From Penicillium oxalicum (Eukaryota > Ascomycota > Eurotiomycetes > Eurotiales > Aspergillaceae), in the NCBI RefSeq assembly GCF_001723175.1, contig NC_064650.1:3968001-4032000 (forward strand): a stretch of DNA of 64,000 bases. Reading direction: 5' to 3'. Under the pieces are notes generated by a model. That model was not told the DNA's origin. It searched no databases and was given only the letters and a program-made list of their open reading frames with translations. Shown in pieces: positions 50,212 to 61,520 of this stretch. How positions within the stretch are numbered: position 1 is the stretch's first letter; every line of letters begins with the position of its first letter. The translations under genes were made by a program, and so were the position numbers.

Positions 50212-53200
50212 GGGAGGACTCGTTGGGAAGTTCTTTCACCCCGGTGGTCTGGCGGGAGAAAGAGCGGGGGGGGGGGGGAGGAAGGTGAGGAAAAGAGCGT
50301 GTGAGAGGAAGACGGGCGGAGAAGGTGAAGCTGAGGCGGCCGTTCTCGACAGGGATAGGAATGGCCGCTGTGTGGGTGTTTCGGGAATGGTGGGAACGAG
50401 GGTCGATCGATGGGTGAGAGGGGGATGGACCGACTGGGACAGACCACTGAGCGGACCACAACAAAAGTCAACCCGAATCAGAACCCGCCGGAGCAACGAC
50501 AATGGGGTGAATGTGATGGGTCTCTTATCGGAAAGGGAAAGAGAAAGATGGGCGAGTCAATGAGAAGGTGTTGAAAAAAAAAAAGAGAAAAGAACAGGTA
50601 GCGGTAGCAGCAGCAGAAGGAGAAGCGGACCTCATAGAAGGGGACAGAAGCAAGTCAACAATGGCTGACGCCGTCACGTTCAAGAGGAGATAGCGTATGT
50701 AAGAGGAGGAGAGTGAAAGAGAGAGGAGTGTCGTCAGTCGTGGAAAGTTGTGCGGGTCATTCGAGTGTAGAAGTGTACATGACTACATGTTAGTAGGTCG
50801 TGCACTCGTATGGTCATGTCCACTGCATGGATCCTCAGACACTGGAAATGGCGGCAACTGGGCTCAACTTTAGCTAGCGGGGACTACGATTAGTGTGCAG
50901 CTCATTCGGTCTAAATATTTGAGCTTCTCCCGGGTAGATTTGACATCAAGTCAGGCTTCATGTGTGCTTCTGTCTTCACTCTTTGGACGTTGGTACTGAG
51001 TCAGTACCGTACTCTTGACCCGCAGCAGCAGAATCGAGATGTAGTACGTAAAAGGTAGCGTTCTCCTCACCCTCACACGCTTTACAACTAGTAGACAGTG
51101 AGTTATCACATCACCTGTACTTCTGTGCATTCAATAGCCTACTCCTGGGTGTATATCTTGCACTCGATAGTGTTGTCTGTTAGGAGTACGATACAGTCTG
51201 GTCAATGGGCAATGCCGACCGCTTCCTGTCGACTCTCTGCCGATCTCTACAGCTTGCACATTCAGTTGCCGAAGAGTGTCAGCAATGCCTTACAGCTAGG
51301 CAATAGGAAAGAATAGGCCGACGAGGTTGTGCTCTTTTGGAGGACGAAAGCCACCACAGGCAGTGGTACAGTAACGCCCATCGTGGTGCTTCACTTCTAG
51401 GCCCATCTTCTCTCTTGGGCCGATCTCCACTATTGCCTTGGTGGTCACTAGTCCTAGGAAATTCTAGGGACCCTAGCCTAAGCAGGCTTAGCGATAGCTA
51501 TTTTTCCCAAGATGAGAGTTCCCGATCACCCGGATTGACAGTCCCTCCGGCAGTGGACGCCGGCAGCCTTTTTTTTTTTTTTTTACGAAGTTTGAATCCA
51601 CCGATTTGGATCTAGAATCATAGGACTCCTGGCCAAGTACAATGACCCTTCTCCCCTTTTCCTGTTGGAGAAGCCACATTTCCAAAATAGATCTGGAGGG
51701 CCGTCTCGAAAGGGCCTCCCAAGTGATATTCCCATTTTTTTTCTCCTGGTAAACCAGCACTGCCTCCCTCTGGCAGGAATGCGACCGTCCCGGGAGAAGA
51801 ATGCTTATCGAGATCCGTATCCTACACAAGCAGTAGGGGGGGAGAGGAGACCGGGATGTGCAATCTGACATTTCTCATAAGCAATTAAACGTCCTGAGCT
51901 TTTCACCCGGCGTCAACAATTTTCCGGAGGAGTTGTCTTCAGCCTTGAGCATTCCAGAGCAACCGTACCTCAAGATGGAGTCTTGAACATGCCAGGACAG
52001 AGCTCAATTACGGATTGGCTCGGATGCATTGGCAGATGTGTGTGTGCATCCTTGCGCCGGTGCGCAGTTGCACGCTACTACGAGTCACTTGTACAGAGCT
52101 GCGCATCTGTTCTACGTGACCCCGAGATCGAAATAGCCCGAATGTTTTGATCAGGCTGCTTGTAGCCCAACCAGGACAAAGAATGGTAACTTGCTGGCGT
52201 GTATCTGTCTCCAAGACACATCACCACTTCCTTGGGCACCTGGGGAGCATGAATATCTTAATTATCCCTAGAGCCAGAAGACGTGGAGGCCGAGTGCTTG
52301 GTCTAGGAGGGTAGCCTTCTCGTGTCTCAACTCCCGAGGTCCAAGGCCTGGACTCAAGCTTTGGATCTTGTTGTCTCACAGAGGTACTTCGCTCTCACTG
52401 GTGAACCACGGTGCAAATCACCCGATTCGAAGACCGGGGCGACGTTTGTTGGCCGAACATCCAGTCCGTTTCCCGCCTGACGGCAATTCACACCCGCAGT
52501 CTGCTGGGGCGTGGGCGATACCCTCAAACCATCCACAACAAAATATGCTCCGCCTTGACACGTCCGTGCTCATGTCCGATCATTGATCATTGATCACTGG
52601 GCCTCTGGCCATCACTTTTGAGATCCTTCGAATCCCGATTCAACTGTCCATAAAACGTAGTCAAGTCTTTGCCCAAAGTAGTCGACGTCATGCAACGGTA
52701 TTAGCCTTTGAGTGTGGAGCTTCCAACCCATCAGCACCTGGGCTTTGGGGAATTGAGACCCGGTGCCCAGCGCAATTCATCGAGCTCGAGAGAGTGATTC
52801 CGACTGGCCGGCTCGTCACAGGTGTCGCTTTTCAAAGTCAGCTACTGGGACTTCACGATCATTTCCAGACTGACAGCATTGCGCCCCATCGCAGTCTCCC
52901 CCAATTTCGTGCCCATCGGTCACTGGTGGGGGTTGAGTGTTCTGGCCATGTCTTAGTTGTTGATTGCGGGGCGGCACCGTGACCAAGTTGACTGGGGCGT
53001 GTATTGGTGCAGCCGAGAAATCACCTTCCTACCGCTGTCGGGAGACGCATGTTGGCGGACTATTTGCCCTCGGCGGAGTCCATAAAGAACAGCCTGTACA
53101 TATGAAACGAGTACTACCTATTCATCCTTCCCATTTATCTGCTGTAGATCTGGGTTTATGAGCTCTTGAGCGCAATAGATCCCGATCTTTACAGGCCCCA

Positions 53201-55310
53201 GCATGGAGGTTCATAAAACCTGAGCCGGCACCTAAGCCACAAGCCCACCATGTTCTCCAACTGTGAGACTTGCCAGGCTGTACCTCCAGATTGTCGCCGA
53301 TTTGATCTGAATATGCACATACTCAGTATGTCCATATGATAGGTCATCCTCGCCTGTGGTCACAACATCGTCCATCGACCCCCGGGCCCAGGGCCCAGAA
53401 GGATCCGACACATTTCAGTCCTCCTGCTGGAGAAGGCTCACATTGAGAAGATGGATTTTGGCCAGACAAACACTTGAACCCGTCAGAGCTCCATCCACCC
53501 ACTTTTCCACAGTAGATCGTCGAGTCCGTCATCTTTTTAACAATCAATGCGCCGCACAATGCCGAGTTCAAGATTACAACCAGACTGAGCAAAACAGTCT
53601 TTCAGATTGTGTTCATCCAAAACAACAAGGAAGATCGGTTGACTCATGCAGGGTGATGGGGCTCGCATATGTGAGGGGGAGACTTGACCGGGACTGGATG
53701 AAGCCCAAGCGTGATCCTCCCAGTCTGTCACAACCTGCAAGTGCAATGGTCAAGGCCTCATATTATTGTAGCATGATCGATGGCAGAATCCAGCCCAGTA
53801 AAAGAAGAACAGAGAGAACTTCTCTAATAGTCCTGGAAATACTGTAGAACCACATAGGTTTCGAGGGGCATCACAACATAGTGTCCAGAATTACTATTGT
53901 GTGTGGGATGTACGAGGGCAAATCAAGGAGGGACGGGAGGTGAAAGCGCAGGATACATAAGAAAACACAATGGCACAAGCGCAATGCTCCTCCAATCGAC
54001 GGAGGTGCTTTCTGGACTCAAATACTGGGACAACTGGAAGCATCGATCTACAGCAGTATGTAACTATGTACAGGGAGACGTTGAATCCTAATCCAACTAG
54101 TTGTACCTTTTCTGCCCCGCCGCATATGATTCGCGGTGAGCTGGGGCCCGACAAACAATGAGGTATTTGCCTAGCGCGTGACCAGTGAGCACGGGGCATT
54201 AGCGCTATATACACATTACTCATTACACATTTCACACACAGATAAGGGCTCGTAGGCGAGAGTCCGGACTAGTAGGGAAGCGTAAGCGTAAGTGTCACAC
54301 TACTAATCGAGTTTCCCTATTTCCATTTCTTCCCGCGCAGGCTGAAGTCCTCCTCTTCAACACCTGAGCGTCTATGCCGTCTTTCAGACTTGAAGTGGTC
54401 TGGTTCGGCAAGACACGGGCATATGAACGACCGGACAGACGACAGACGACCGTCGCGATGAATCCGGCATTCGTCTCAGGTACTCACTACATGGTTCCAT
54501 GCTAATTGATGAAGGGTTGCTCTCTGATCGCCGGAGCACATTCCACGTATCGTCTCCGTTTGTCAAGCTTCCACTGCCCTCCACGGTGTCCCTCTGCCCA
54601 GCCATGTTCCAACGCATTCAAATGCTCCTTCTACCACTTCAACATGACCGGGAGTTTCAGCAATTCACTCGGGCACACCTGCTAATTCTCTGTAACGGCA
54701 CTAACTATCCAAGTAAGTACACGCCCAGGCACTGATACCTTGACATTTCAAACACTCCACAATGGACATATTACCACCCCCCTGTTACCTCCCTTCGCGC
54801 GTGATGACCAAACAATCCAACTCGGACATATTATATGAAAAAATGACCGGACAAAACAATTGTGTCTGATGCCACATCCCATCCAGCAGATGCTGGTCTC
54901 TTCTCTCTGCCTGTTGAATGTCACTTACACTCCTAATTTGAAGGTGCCTTGCTGACATCCAGATGGACAGGTCGAGTAATGAGTGGAACCTTCCAGCGAC
55001 AGGAAGCTGCCAATGTGACTGGCGAATGAGCTGCAATCATCTCGGAAATAATCTTTTGTCACAGGGCGCCTTGCTGCGGTAATAGTGTGTGGTTGATCTG
55101 AGCGGGAAACCAGGTGGTGGCTGACCCAGACATCTTGAGCCAACCCACCACCGGGTGTAGAGATGGCGATCAATGTGACTGGTACCGGTCGCCCATGCGT
55201 CGAAATACTCTACGGACTGGACACGCTGGAGAAACTGCAACGCATCCCGAGTCAGGAGGATTCATGCTATTCATCGATCACTGAAGCCAGGTGCAATCAT
55301 AGGTTGATGG
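50212..55310. other. Gene-poor 5.1 kb region left of the Tc1-type transposon
   Basis: The first part holds the promoter and leader of the KH-protein gene. Beyond about 50.9 kb I found no conserved coding exon. Open frames of 130 codons (52590-52982, plus) and 163 codons (53356-53847, plus) have no motif. A T16 run is at 51569-51584. A cysteine-rich open frame on the minus strand near 53344-53592 has no ATG and is discussed as a finding only. Confidence 0.55.
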
Positions 55311-55337
55311 TACAGGCTGTCCCGAAACTGGTGTCAC
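55311..55337 (+). repeat. Left terminal inverted repeat of the Tc1-type element
   Basis: 27 bp including the outer TA. It matches the reverse complement of the right end with one mismatch (position 12, C versus T). Confidence 0.9.
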
Positions 55338-55442
55338 CACTTCCAAGTGTCGATTCTTTTTTCAACCCTGATTACGAATCCCCGCTGGTGCACGTTTGGA
55401 ATTTATTCGGGGTGTCCCTGCCTGCAGGCTCGTATTGTTTCT

Positions 55443-56317
55443 AACATAAGATGTGCCGTTAAGGCGCCCCTAAACAAAGTGGGACGGCCACGGAGTCTCA
55501 CCCTAATTATGCTAAAAGCTCTTTGCGATCATTTGCTTGAAAATCCAAACCTGTACCTCGACGAGATGGCGATATTTCTGCAGGACGAGTTCGATGTCTA
55601 AGTAACGAAATCTAGTATTAGTCGCCCTCTGGCGTCAAAAGGCTAGTCAAAGAAGACTACTCGCGTTGGAAGGCTATAGAGCGCAATCTGGACCTTCGCG
55701 ATGAATACTTCCACTTTATCTCGGATTTGTATTCGTCTCACCTTGTATTTGTTGACGAATCTGGATATGATTTGAAACGAATAGACTTTAGGCGAACGGG
55801 CTGGTCCCCGCTAGGTACCACGCCAGTTCAGGTGTCTAGATTTCATCGTGATCAACGATATCAGATACTGCCTGTATATGACCAAGATAGCATTGTTGTG
55901 TCCCGGGTATTCCATAGCTCAACTGATGCGTTAGTCTTTGAGAATTTTATCGAACAGCTTCTCCAGCACTGTGGGATATGGCCCGAGCCAAAGTCCGTTT
56001 TAGTAATAGACAACGCATTATTTCATTACTCAGAGCGAGTTGAGTAGCTAGGTTCCGATGCCGGGGTGAAACTGGTATTTCTGCCTCCGTATTCACTAGA
56101 CCTGAACCCTATTGAGCAGTTTTCCGCTGAGCTGAAAGCCTTTATACGACGAAAATAGTGCTTATACGAAGAAAAATCGGCACAAGGGTTCGATAACTTC
56201 CTCGAGTAGTGTGTCGACGTTATTAGTGCAAGGTAGGAAAGCGCAAAGGGATATTTTCGACACGCAGGTCTAATAATGGAAACATGGAAATGCTACGGTC
56301 TTACCGAAACCACGTAG
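55443..56317 (+). pseudogene. Degenerate DDE transposase of the Tc1-type element
   Basis: Recognisable transposase blocks in order: a GRPRSLT DNA-binding linker, LVFVDESGYD (first Asp), RRTGWSPLG, QRYQILPVY, SVLVIDNALFHYSE (second Asp) and PPYSLDLNPIEQFSAELK (third acidic residue). The frame is broken by stops at 55599 (TAA), 55644, 56045, 56156, 56207 and 56234 (all TAG), and by a frame change near 55660. In at least three TAG codons the family residue is Trp (TGG to TAG), and one fits Gln (CAG to TAG), so C:G to T:A transitions explain them. The start of the original gene is uncertain. No functional protein can be made from this copy. Confidence 0.88.
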
Positions 56318-56923
56318 GGTACTTACAAGATTTCTTATTACTGATCTCACGACAAATTCACGAGTCTAAATTGACATATTTACTTATATAGTATTGTTTA
56401 ATGACCGAAAGTCTATTTCTCTCTAGAGGGCTCCTTTATTCAACGCTGTCGCAGCCTCCGGTCAACTAGCCGACAAATTAAACGACATAGAGCCTTATAA
56501 TATTGGAACTCTGAAGACCTTGTCCTTAATGAATTAGACAGAGATGCTTATGCACAAGCATCTTATTGATAAGCAGGTTCATCAGTAGTCTGCAGGTAAG
56601 CAACGCCACTATGCTGCGATGTTTGGCAGAGTAAGCCTCCGGGCTGTCACTTGGACGTAGGAGTGGTAAGAGGAAATTTGACATCTCGCCAGATTCTCGA
56701 GAACTCTCAAGGCCCTGCGGTTCGACTCGTATGCATATATGGAATGTTCTACGTGCCTTGGCTCATCAATGTACGTAGGTAGGAGACAAAGCAGTGTATT
56801 TCACTTAAAGTAACGCCATGTATCAATACAAAGGCCAGGACATTGATTGTCCGAAGCTATTCCTAATATGGACTAGGTGAGTCTAGGCATGAGGGTCTGG
56901 AAAACAGTCGACGAGTGTAGGTA

Positions 56924-56950
56924 GTGACACCAGTTTCGAGACAGCCTGTA
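56924..56950 (-). repeat. Right terminal inverted repeat of the Tc1-type element
   Basis: Reverse complement of the left end over 27 bp with a single transition, ending in the outer TA at 56949-56950. Confidence 0.9.
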
Positions 56951-57069
56951 TTTAAGCATGGGAATAAACTTCAGTAGTGCGCATATGATGCAGACCGGCG
57001 ACGCCCGAGAGAAAATGAATTGAAAGGAAATACGCTGGGTATGTATCCGAAAAATCAAGAAAACACCTG

Positions 57070-59565
57070 TTAGTAGCGTGGCTGAACACGAGGCGCCGTG
57101 TCGGCGGGGCCATCCAACGCCATGCGATTTCCGTCGTCGGTCTCATAGTAACGCTGCTCACGAATGTAGTAAGGTCGCTCAATGTACTGACCCCGGGGCC
57201 GTTCATCCGCAAAGACACTCACTGCACGACTCGAGACTCCCGGGTGAACACTGCTCACACGCTGAACCACTTCCAAGGGTTCTTCGTAACGAGCTGGTGG
57301 TGGCCGCACGCTGGTGGTGCGAATGACCCTCTCATGGGTAGGGCCATGGTCGTCCGCGTAGGCCGGCCGGTGAGAAACGTATTCGGCCACCGGCACTGTT
57401 TCGCTTGGTACATATCGATCATGAATATCCATCGGCGCCGTAAAGACTCTACGTTCCGTTGCAACGGGTCGACCATAGTCCGACACCACCCGTCGGTATG
57501 TTGGCGGGGGTGGAGGCATCTCCTGGACATACCTGTGCTCACCATACGGATCTTGTAAGACCGACGCAGCTCGAACACTGGCCGTGCGCGACGGAAGGTG
57601 TTCATGGTACGTCTCGGGTTTCAACGCTCTGGACATGGGTCTAGGTGGGGGAGCCATCGGTTGCACACTCGGCGCCGGCACCATCTCGTAGCGATTTCCG
57701 AGCTCGTCGACTACAAATCGGCGTTCGGGCGCAGCGATAAGGCGCACAGGCGCGGCCTCCTCGTAATATGGCTCTTGGTACGCCGAGTGACGACCATCAT
57801 CAACGGTAATATAGCGGGTCCGATGCGAAGATGGCAGTTCCTCGTAATAGCGCGTCGACTCCTGGGAAGGCCGTTCCGTGACCGCATACGATGTGGCGCG
57901 GGAGACACGAGGCTCCGTCCCACCACCGTATCCCGTGGCTTGATCAGATTGCCGGACATACTGCGTGGTGACCACTCGCCGAAGATTGGAGTCTTCTCGC
58001 ACGGCACGCCGCTCGCCCAGACCAGAGACTGATCGTTGCGTACTGTGATCCACAGCATATTCGGGCCCGTAATGGTTCAGCTCATAGACTGGGCCTCGCG
58101 CAGAAGGCTCACGCCGCTCAACCACAGAAGTGTACTGAGGGGACGCGATATCGATATACACAGGTCGCTCCTGAACTTGCCGGCCCGAGCGGATAGCCGG
58201 ATCATCAGCAAATGGTGGTGGAGACACCGGCTCTAGCTTGATCGGCGCATCAATGGAACCAGATGTCTGGTTTTTAGGAGAGACAACACGTTTCTCGCCA
58301 CTTGCTTGAATCTTTCTCCGCTTGCGAGACGATACAGGCGGCACTGCACTGCTGAGACCTTCGCGGCCAGAGTCAGGATCCGAGTATAATTGGTTGAGTC
58401 CAAGATCGGAATGCCCAGCTCGTCGCTGCTGGGCCGAGGAAAGTTTGGTGGTTGCGAGAGGCGACACATGGGAGGGCTGAGGAGCAGCCGGTGAGGTGAT
58501 ATGATTGCGCACAACCGTGACACGGTCCATGGATGAATCCATGGCCCCGGCGGTCAGCGTTCGTTGTGCGTATCGAGCGTGATCGGTGGGTGGGGGCGCC
58601 ACAGGTGCTGGGGGAGAGTACTCTGGCTCTTCGAGGACATCCGGGGATTGCGCTTTGCTTTGGAGATCACGAGGTTGGGGCTGCCTTGGAGAGAAATGCT
58701 CTCGCAGTTGGTGGGCGCTCTGGTCAACAACAGGGTAAGCATCATGCATTTCCTGATCGGATTCTGTTCGATTCAGAGCTTCCAGTCGCTGCAACTCATC
58801 TTCGTAGGCTTCCACAATGGCTTGAGAAGGAGCGCTTGCCAGCGGAGGCGCAGCAACTGGAGATGGCTTCCGATGCCCCCCGGCCGGCTGTGGTGAGTCC
58901 GGTGCTCTACTGGAGTAGAATGAGTTGTCATCAAAGGAGTCGTTCGGCCCGGTTGGCTCGGAGGTTTCACTCAGCGAGACCGGCTGGACAATCTCCAAGG
59001 CCCGCGCCAGAACGTCCGAGACATCGAACCCCGGCGTAGTATCTTGGATCGCGGGCTTCTGTTTCGACTCATGCTTTCTCTGTTCTAGCTGATCACGCAG
59101 CGTCCTTTCCACCCTCTGCCGTTGAAGTTGTATTTCTGCCCGAACAAGGTCCTCAGACTTGGTCAGGAAGATAGGATCGATTTCGGACACGGCCTTGGGT
59201 GCCATTCGGAAAGAAGGCGCGGCGGCGTTGAGATTCGATCGCGTCGGCGCTTTGCTCTCCACGGGAGGAGCTCGCGAATTTTGGTCAGTCTCAGCCACTT
59301 TGACCGGCTCTCCCCCGTCTACTAGGTTCCCAGGAGATTCCCTTCTCGCCGCCGGTAGACTTGGAGACTCATTGTGATTGCTCCGCGTCACGGTTTTGCG
59401 AACAAACTGCTGGGGTACTTTGAGACGTGGGTGAGTGCCGGTAAAGATCTCATCGCTGATCTTGAGAATGCGCTGATATTCCTTCAGTTCGTCTGCGCTC
59501 GTCGACGCTGCCGCAGACATCGGCCCTGTTGAAAGGTGAGTGGTAGATCCATGGGCAGTTGCCAT
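57070..59565 (-). CDS. Long disordered protein of unknown function
   Basis: A single-exon 831-codon frame starting MATAHGSTTHLSTG and ending APRVQPRY. I do not recognise a catalytic domain. The N-terminal segment ELKEYQRILKISDEIFTGTHP is the most structured and looks conserved. A charged, probably helical stretch (LVRAEIQLQRQRVERTLRDQ) lies near residues 140-160. A basic cluster SSRKRRKIQASGEKR near residue 415 resembles a nuclear localisation signal. The second half is rich in Tyr, Arg, Pro and Glu with recurring RRVV/RYY patterns and a PPPPP run. Composition and length suggest a nuclear scaffold or regulatory protein, but that is inference. Expression of the frame is likely because it is long, ATG-initiated and has no competing long frame; the closest comparison would be orthologues in other Eurotiales. 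Confidence 0.8.
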   Translation of the reverse strand: MATAHGSTTHLSTGPMSAAASTSADELKEYQRILKISDEIFTGTHPRLKVPQQFVRKTVTRSNHNESPSLPAARRESPGNLVDGGEPVKVAETDQNSRAPPVESKAPTRSNLNAAAPSFRMAPKAVSEIDPIFLTKSEDLVRAEIQLQRQRVERTLRDQLEQRKHESKQKPAIQDTTPGFDVSDVLARALEIVQPVSLSETSEPTGPNDSFDDNSFYSSRAPDSPQPAGGHRKPSPVAAPPLASAPSQAIVEAYEDELQRLEALNRTESDQEMHDAYPVVDQSAHQLREHFSPRQPQPRDLQSKAQSPDVLEEPEYSPPAPVAPPPTDHARYAQRTLTAGAMDSSMDRVTVVRNHITSPAAPQPSHVSPLATTKLSSAQQRRAGHSDLGLNQLYSDPDSGREGLSSAVPPVSSRKRRKIQASGEKRVVSPKNQTSGSIDAPIKLEPVSPPPFADDPAIRSGRQVQERPVYIDIASPQYTSVVERREPSARGPVYELNHYGPEYAVDHSTQRSVSGLGERRAVREDSNLRRVVTTQYVRQSDQATGYGGGTEPRVSRATSYAVTERPSQESTRYYEELPSSHRTRYITVDDGRHSAYQEPYYEEAAPVRLIAAPERRFVVDELGNRYEMVPAPSVQPMAPPPRPMSRALKPETYHEHLPSRTASVRAASVLQDPYGEHRYVQEMPPPPPTYRRVVSDYGRPVATERRVFTAPMDIHDRYVPSETVPVAEYVSHRPAYADDHGPTHERVIRTTSVRPPPARYEEPLEVVQRVSSVHPGVSSRAVSVFADERPRGQYIERPYYIREQRYYETDDGNRMALDGPADTAPRVQPRY

Positions 59566-60473
59566 GATCCAGGGGTCTGTTCTAAACGTGATTTGTGGAT
59601 GAATAACCGGGAGATTTAGATCTCGACAGCTTGCCCCAGGAAGGTTTGGCTACAGAGCAAAGTTGTGGGCAGATATATGGGGGGGGGGGGCATGTGTGTC
59701 TGGTAGTAATGTGAATGAAAGGTGAGTCTAAGACCTCTCAGGCTCTCGAGGACCGTGTGAGAGTTTCTGATCAGAAAGTAAATGAGGTTGCGGTGGAAGC
59801 TGGGCCGATGATCAGCGGTTTGCCGATGAGGCTTTTCAGGTCCACGTCGGTTTGAGTTTCTCGGTTTCGCGAGTTTCTGCTTTTTCTGCGACCGCGCCGT
59901 TGGCCCACCAGTGGTGCAGTTGGGTTTGGGCCCGTGACTACGGTGCTTTGATTATGTAAGAAATCTGCTGCCGGGCGGTGGACACTCTTGACTGCACCTG
60001 CCTCTTGCCGTCTGGTCCGGACAGGGAGTGCCTGGACCGACTTAGCGCGTCGAGGCGGAGGCCGGGGGAAACCTCCTTCCAGAGTTTAGCGGTCAGCCGC
60101 CCTTTTGACGGTGGACTCGGGAGCTCGGGCGGTGGCCGTGAGGATCTTGGCGAAGGCGTGGGCACGGAGACCCGACCTTGAGTCACTTTGCTTCGGCCTT
60201 GGTTCGCGCTTTACCTGTCCGGCGCCCAATCACGGGGAAACACCCACGAGAGAAAGTACCTCATCCCGGCGGTGTCCCTCACGCCCGCGTTTACGACATC
60301 CTGCCTTCCCAAATAAGGCCCGCTTTGCGCGCGCGAGATACCCGCATACCTGTTGCCCCTCCATGCATCGCTTTCCATCCGCGCTCCTCTGTCGCCCGTT
60401 CCATCGGTCGTTGGCTCCATCACGATATACGCTCCCCTCGATTGGTATGACAAAGATCGGCTGCAGGTCCAAA
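59566..60473. other. Divergent promoter region between the disordered-protein gene and sdt1
   Basis: Contains a 12-G run (59679-59690) in the leader of the minus-strand gene. The open frame leading into sdt1 is in-frame from upstream ATGs at 60363 and 60447. No other gene. Confidence 0.6.
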
Positions 60474-61520
60474 ATGACGTCGAACAATGCATTGAACGGA
60501 GCGGCTGACTCACGACCGGTTTTCTTCTTCGACATCGATAATTGTGTACGTTCAGTAGAAGAATATTGTCGTTGTGTTGGTCTCGAGGATGTGCTAACTT
60601 TGACCGGAGCGATAGCTTTACTCTAAAGGTTCAAGATCGCCCTGTGTCGTCCCAGCCGAATGAAGATGCTGACGGACGGGAATAGCATGTAATATTCACG
60701 ACGAGATGCAAAAGTTGATCAGTACGTACCCTTTGGGCCTCCGAACAGCTGGACAAGTTTCTTACCTCGAGGATCGTCTGATCTAGATAAATTCTTCGTG
60801 ACCCACCTTGATCTCAACACAGAGGATGCGCACATGCTCCACCAGAAGTACTACAAAGAATATGGTCTTGCCATTGAAGGCCTCACCAGACACCACAAGA
60901 TCGATCCTCTGGCTTTCAACCGTGAAGTCGACGATGCTCTGCCCCTCGGCGACATTCTCAAGCCGGATCCCAAATTGCGAAAGCTCTTGGAGAGCCTGGA
61001 CACAACCAAGGTGAAGCCTTGGTTACTGACGAACGCCTACATCAGTCATGGAAAACGGGTCGTCAAGCTCTTAGGGGTGGAGGATCTATTTGAAGGAATC
61101 ACCTACTGTGACTATGGTCAGCTCCCTTTGGTTTGCAAGCCCAATCAGGAGATGTTTGCAAAAGCGGAGCAGGAGGCTGGTGCTCCGAGTACGGAATCAT
61201 GTTACTTCGTGGGTAAGTCTTGAACACATCCCTCATTTCCCGAAGGGATCGCACACAGCCGACTCTTCGGCTTGTTCAGGTTTATCACACGGCCTTGCCC
61301 AATCTGACGCTTCTGTTGGCTGATACCTTTGACTTTTCCAGATGATTCGCACCTCAATTGCAAGCATGCCGAAGCGCGAGGCTGGACCGTAGCGCACTTG
61401 GTCGAACCTGGAACGCCCATTCCTCGGGCCCCCGCTTCGAAATACGTGATTTCAAGCTTGCAGGAACTTCCGACACATTTCCCTGAAGTATTCAAGTCGG
61501 AAAGAGTTCCTTCTGCCTAG
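60474..61520 (+). CDS. sdt1: SDT1-like HAD-family pyrimidine 5'-nucleotidase
   Basis: A 241-aa cytosolic-type phosphatase from exons 60474-60545, 60616-60628, 60686-60721, 60787-61212 and 61342-61520 (242 codons with stop). HAD motif I is FFFDIDNCLYS (nucleophile and acid Asp), motif II LLTNA, motif III Lys region CKPNQEMF, and motif IV FVDDSHLNC split by the last intron. The spacing between DIDNCLY and MQKLINKFF equals that of yeast Sdt1, which supports the 13-bp exon 2. Family members remove phosphate from pyrimidine nucleotides, including those of toxic analogues. The start at 60474 has the best context (AAAATGACG). Upstream in-frame ATGs at 60363 and 60447 would add up to 37 residues that are Arg-rich and lack acids. 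Confidence 0.92.

Larger units (their letters stand above)
55311..56950 (+). mobile_element. Tc1/mariner-superfamily DNA transposon, full length but inactive
   Basis: A 1.64 kb element bounded by matching terminal inverted repeats that begin TACAGGCTGT, with TA at both outer ends as expected for the TA target duplication of this superfamily. It contains one degenerate DDE transposase on the plus strand and about 630 bp of noncoding sequence after it. The combination of TA duplication, short inverted repeats and DDE transposase is diagnostic. It lies between the KH-protein gene and the disordered-protein gene, whose 3' end is only 119 bp away. Confidence 0.9.

Noticed and set aside
52590..53847. 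Two plus-strand open frames (130 and 163 codons) in the gene-poor tract
   Set aside because: No motifs, no splice structure, and composition like surrounding noncoding DNA.
56630..56735. A-box-like TGGCAGAGT and B-box-like GGTTCGACTC pair inside the transposon right arm, suggesting a tRNA
   Set aside because: No acceptor or anticodon stem can be formed around them; probably chance or a very decayed relic.
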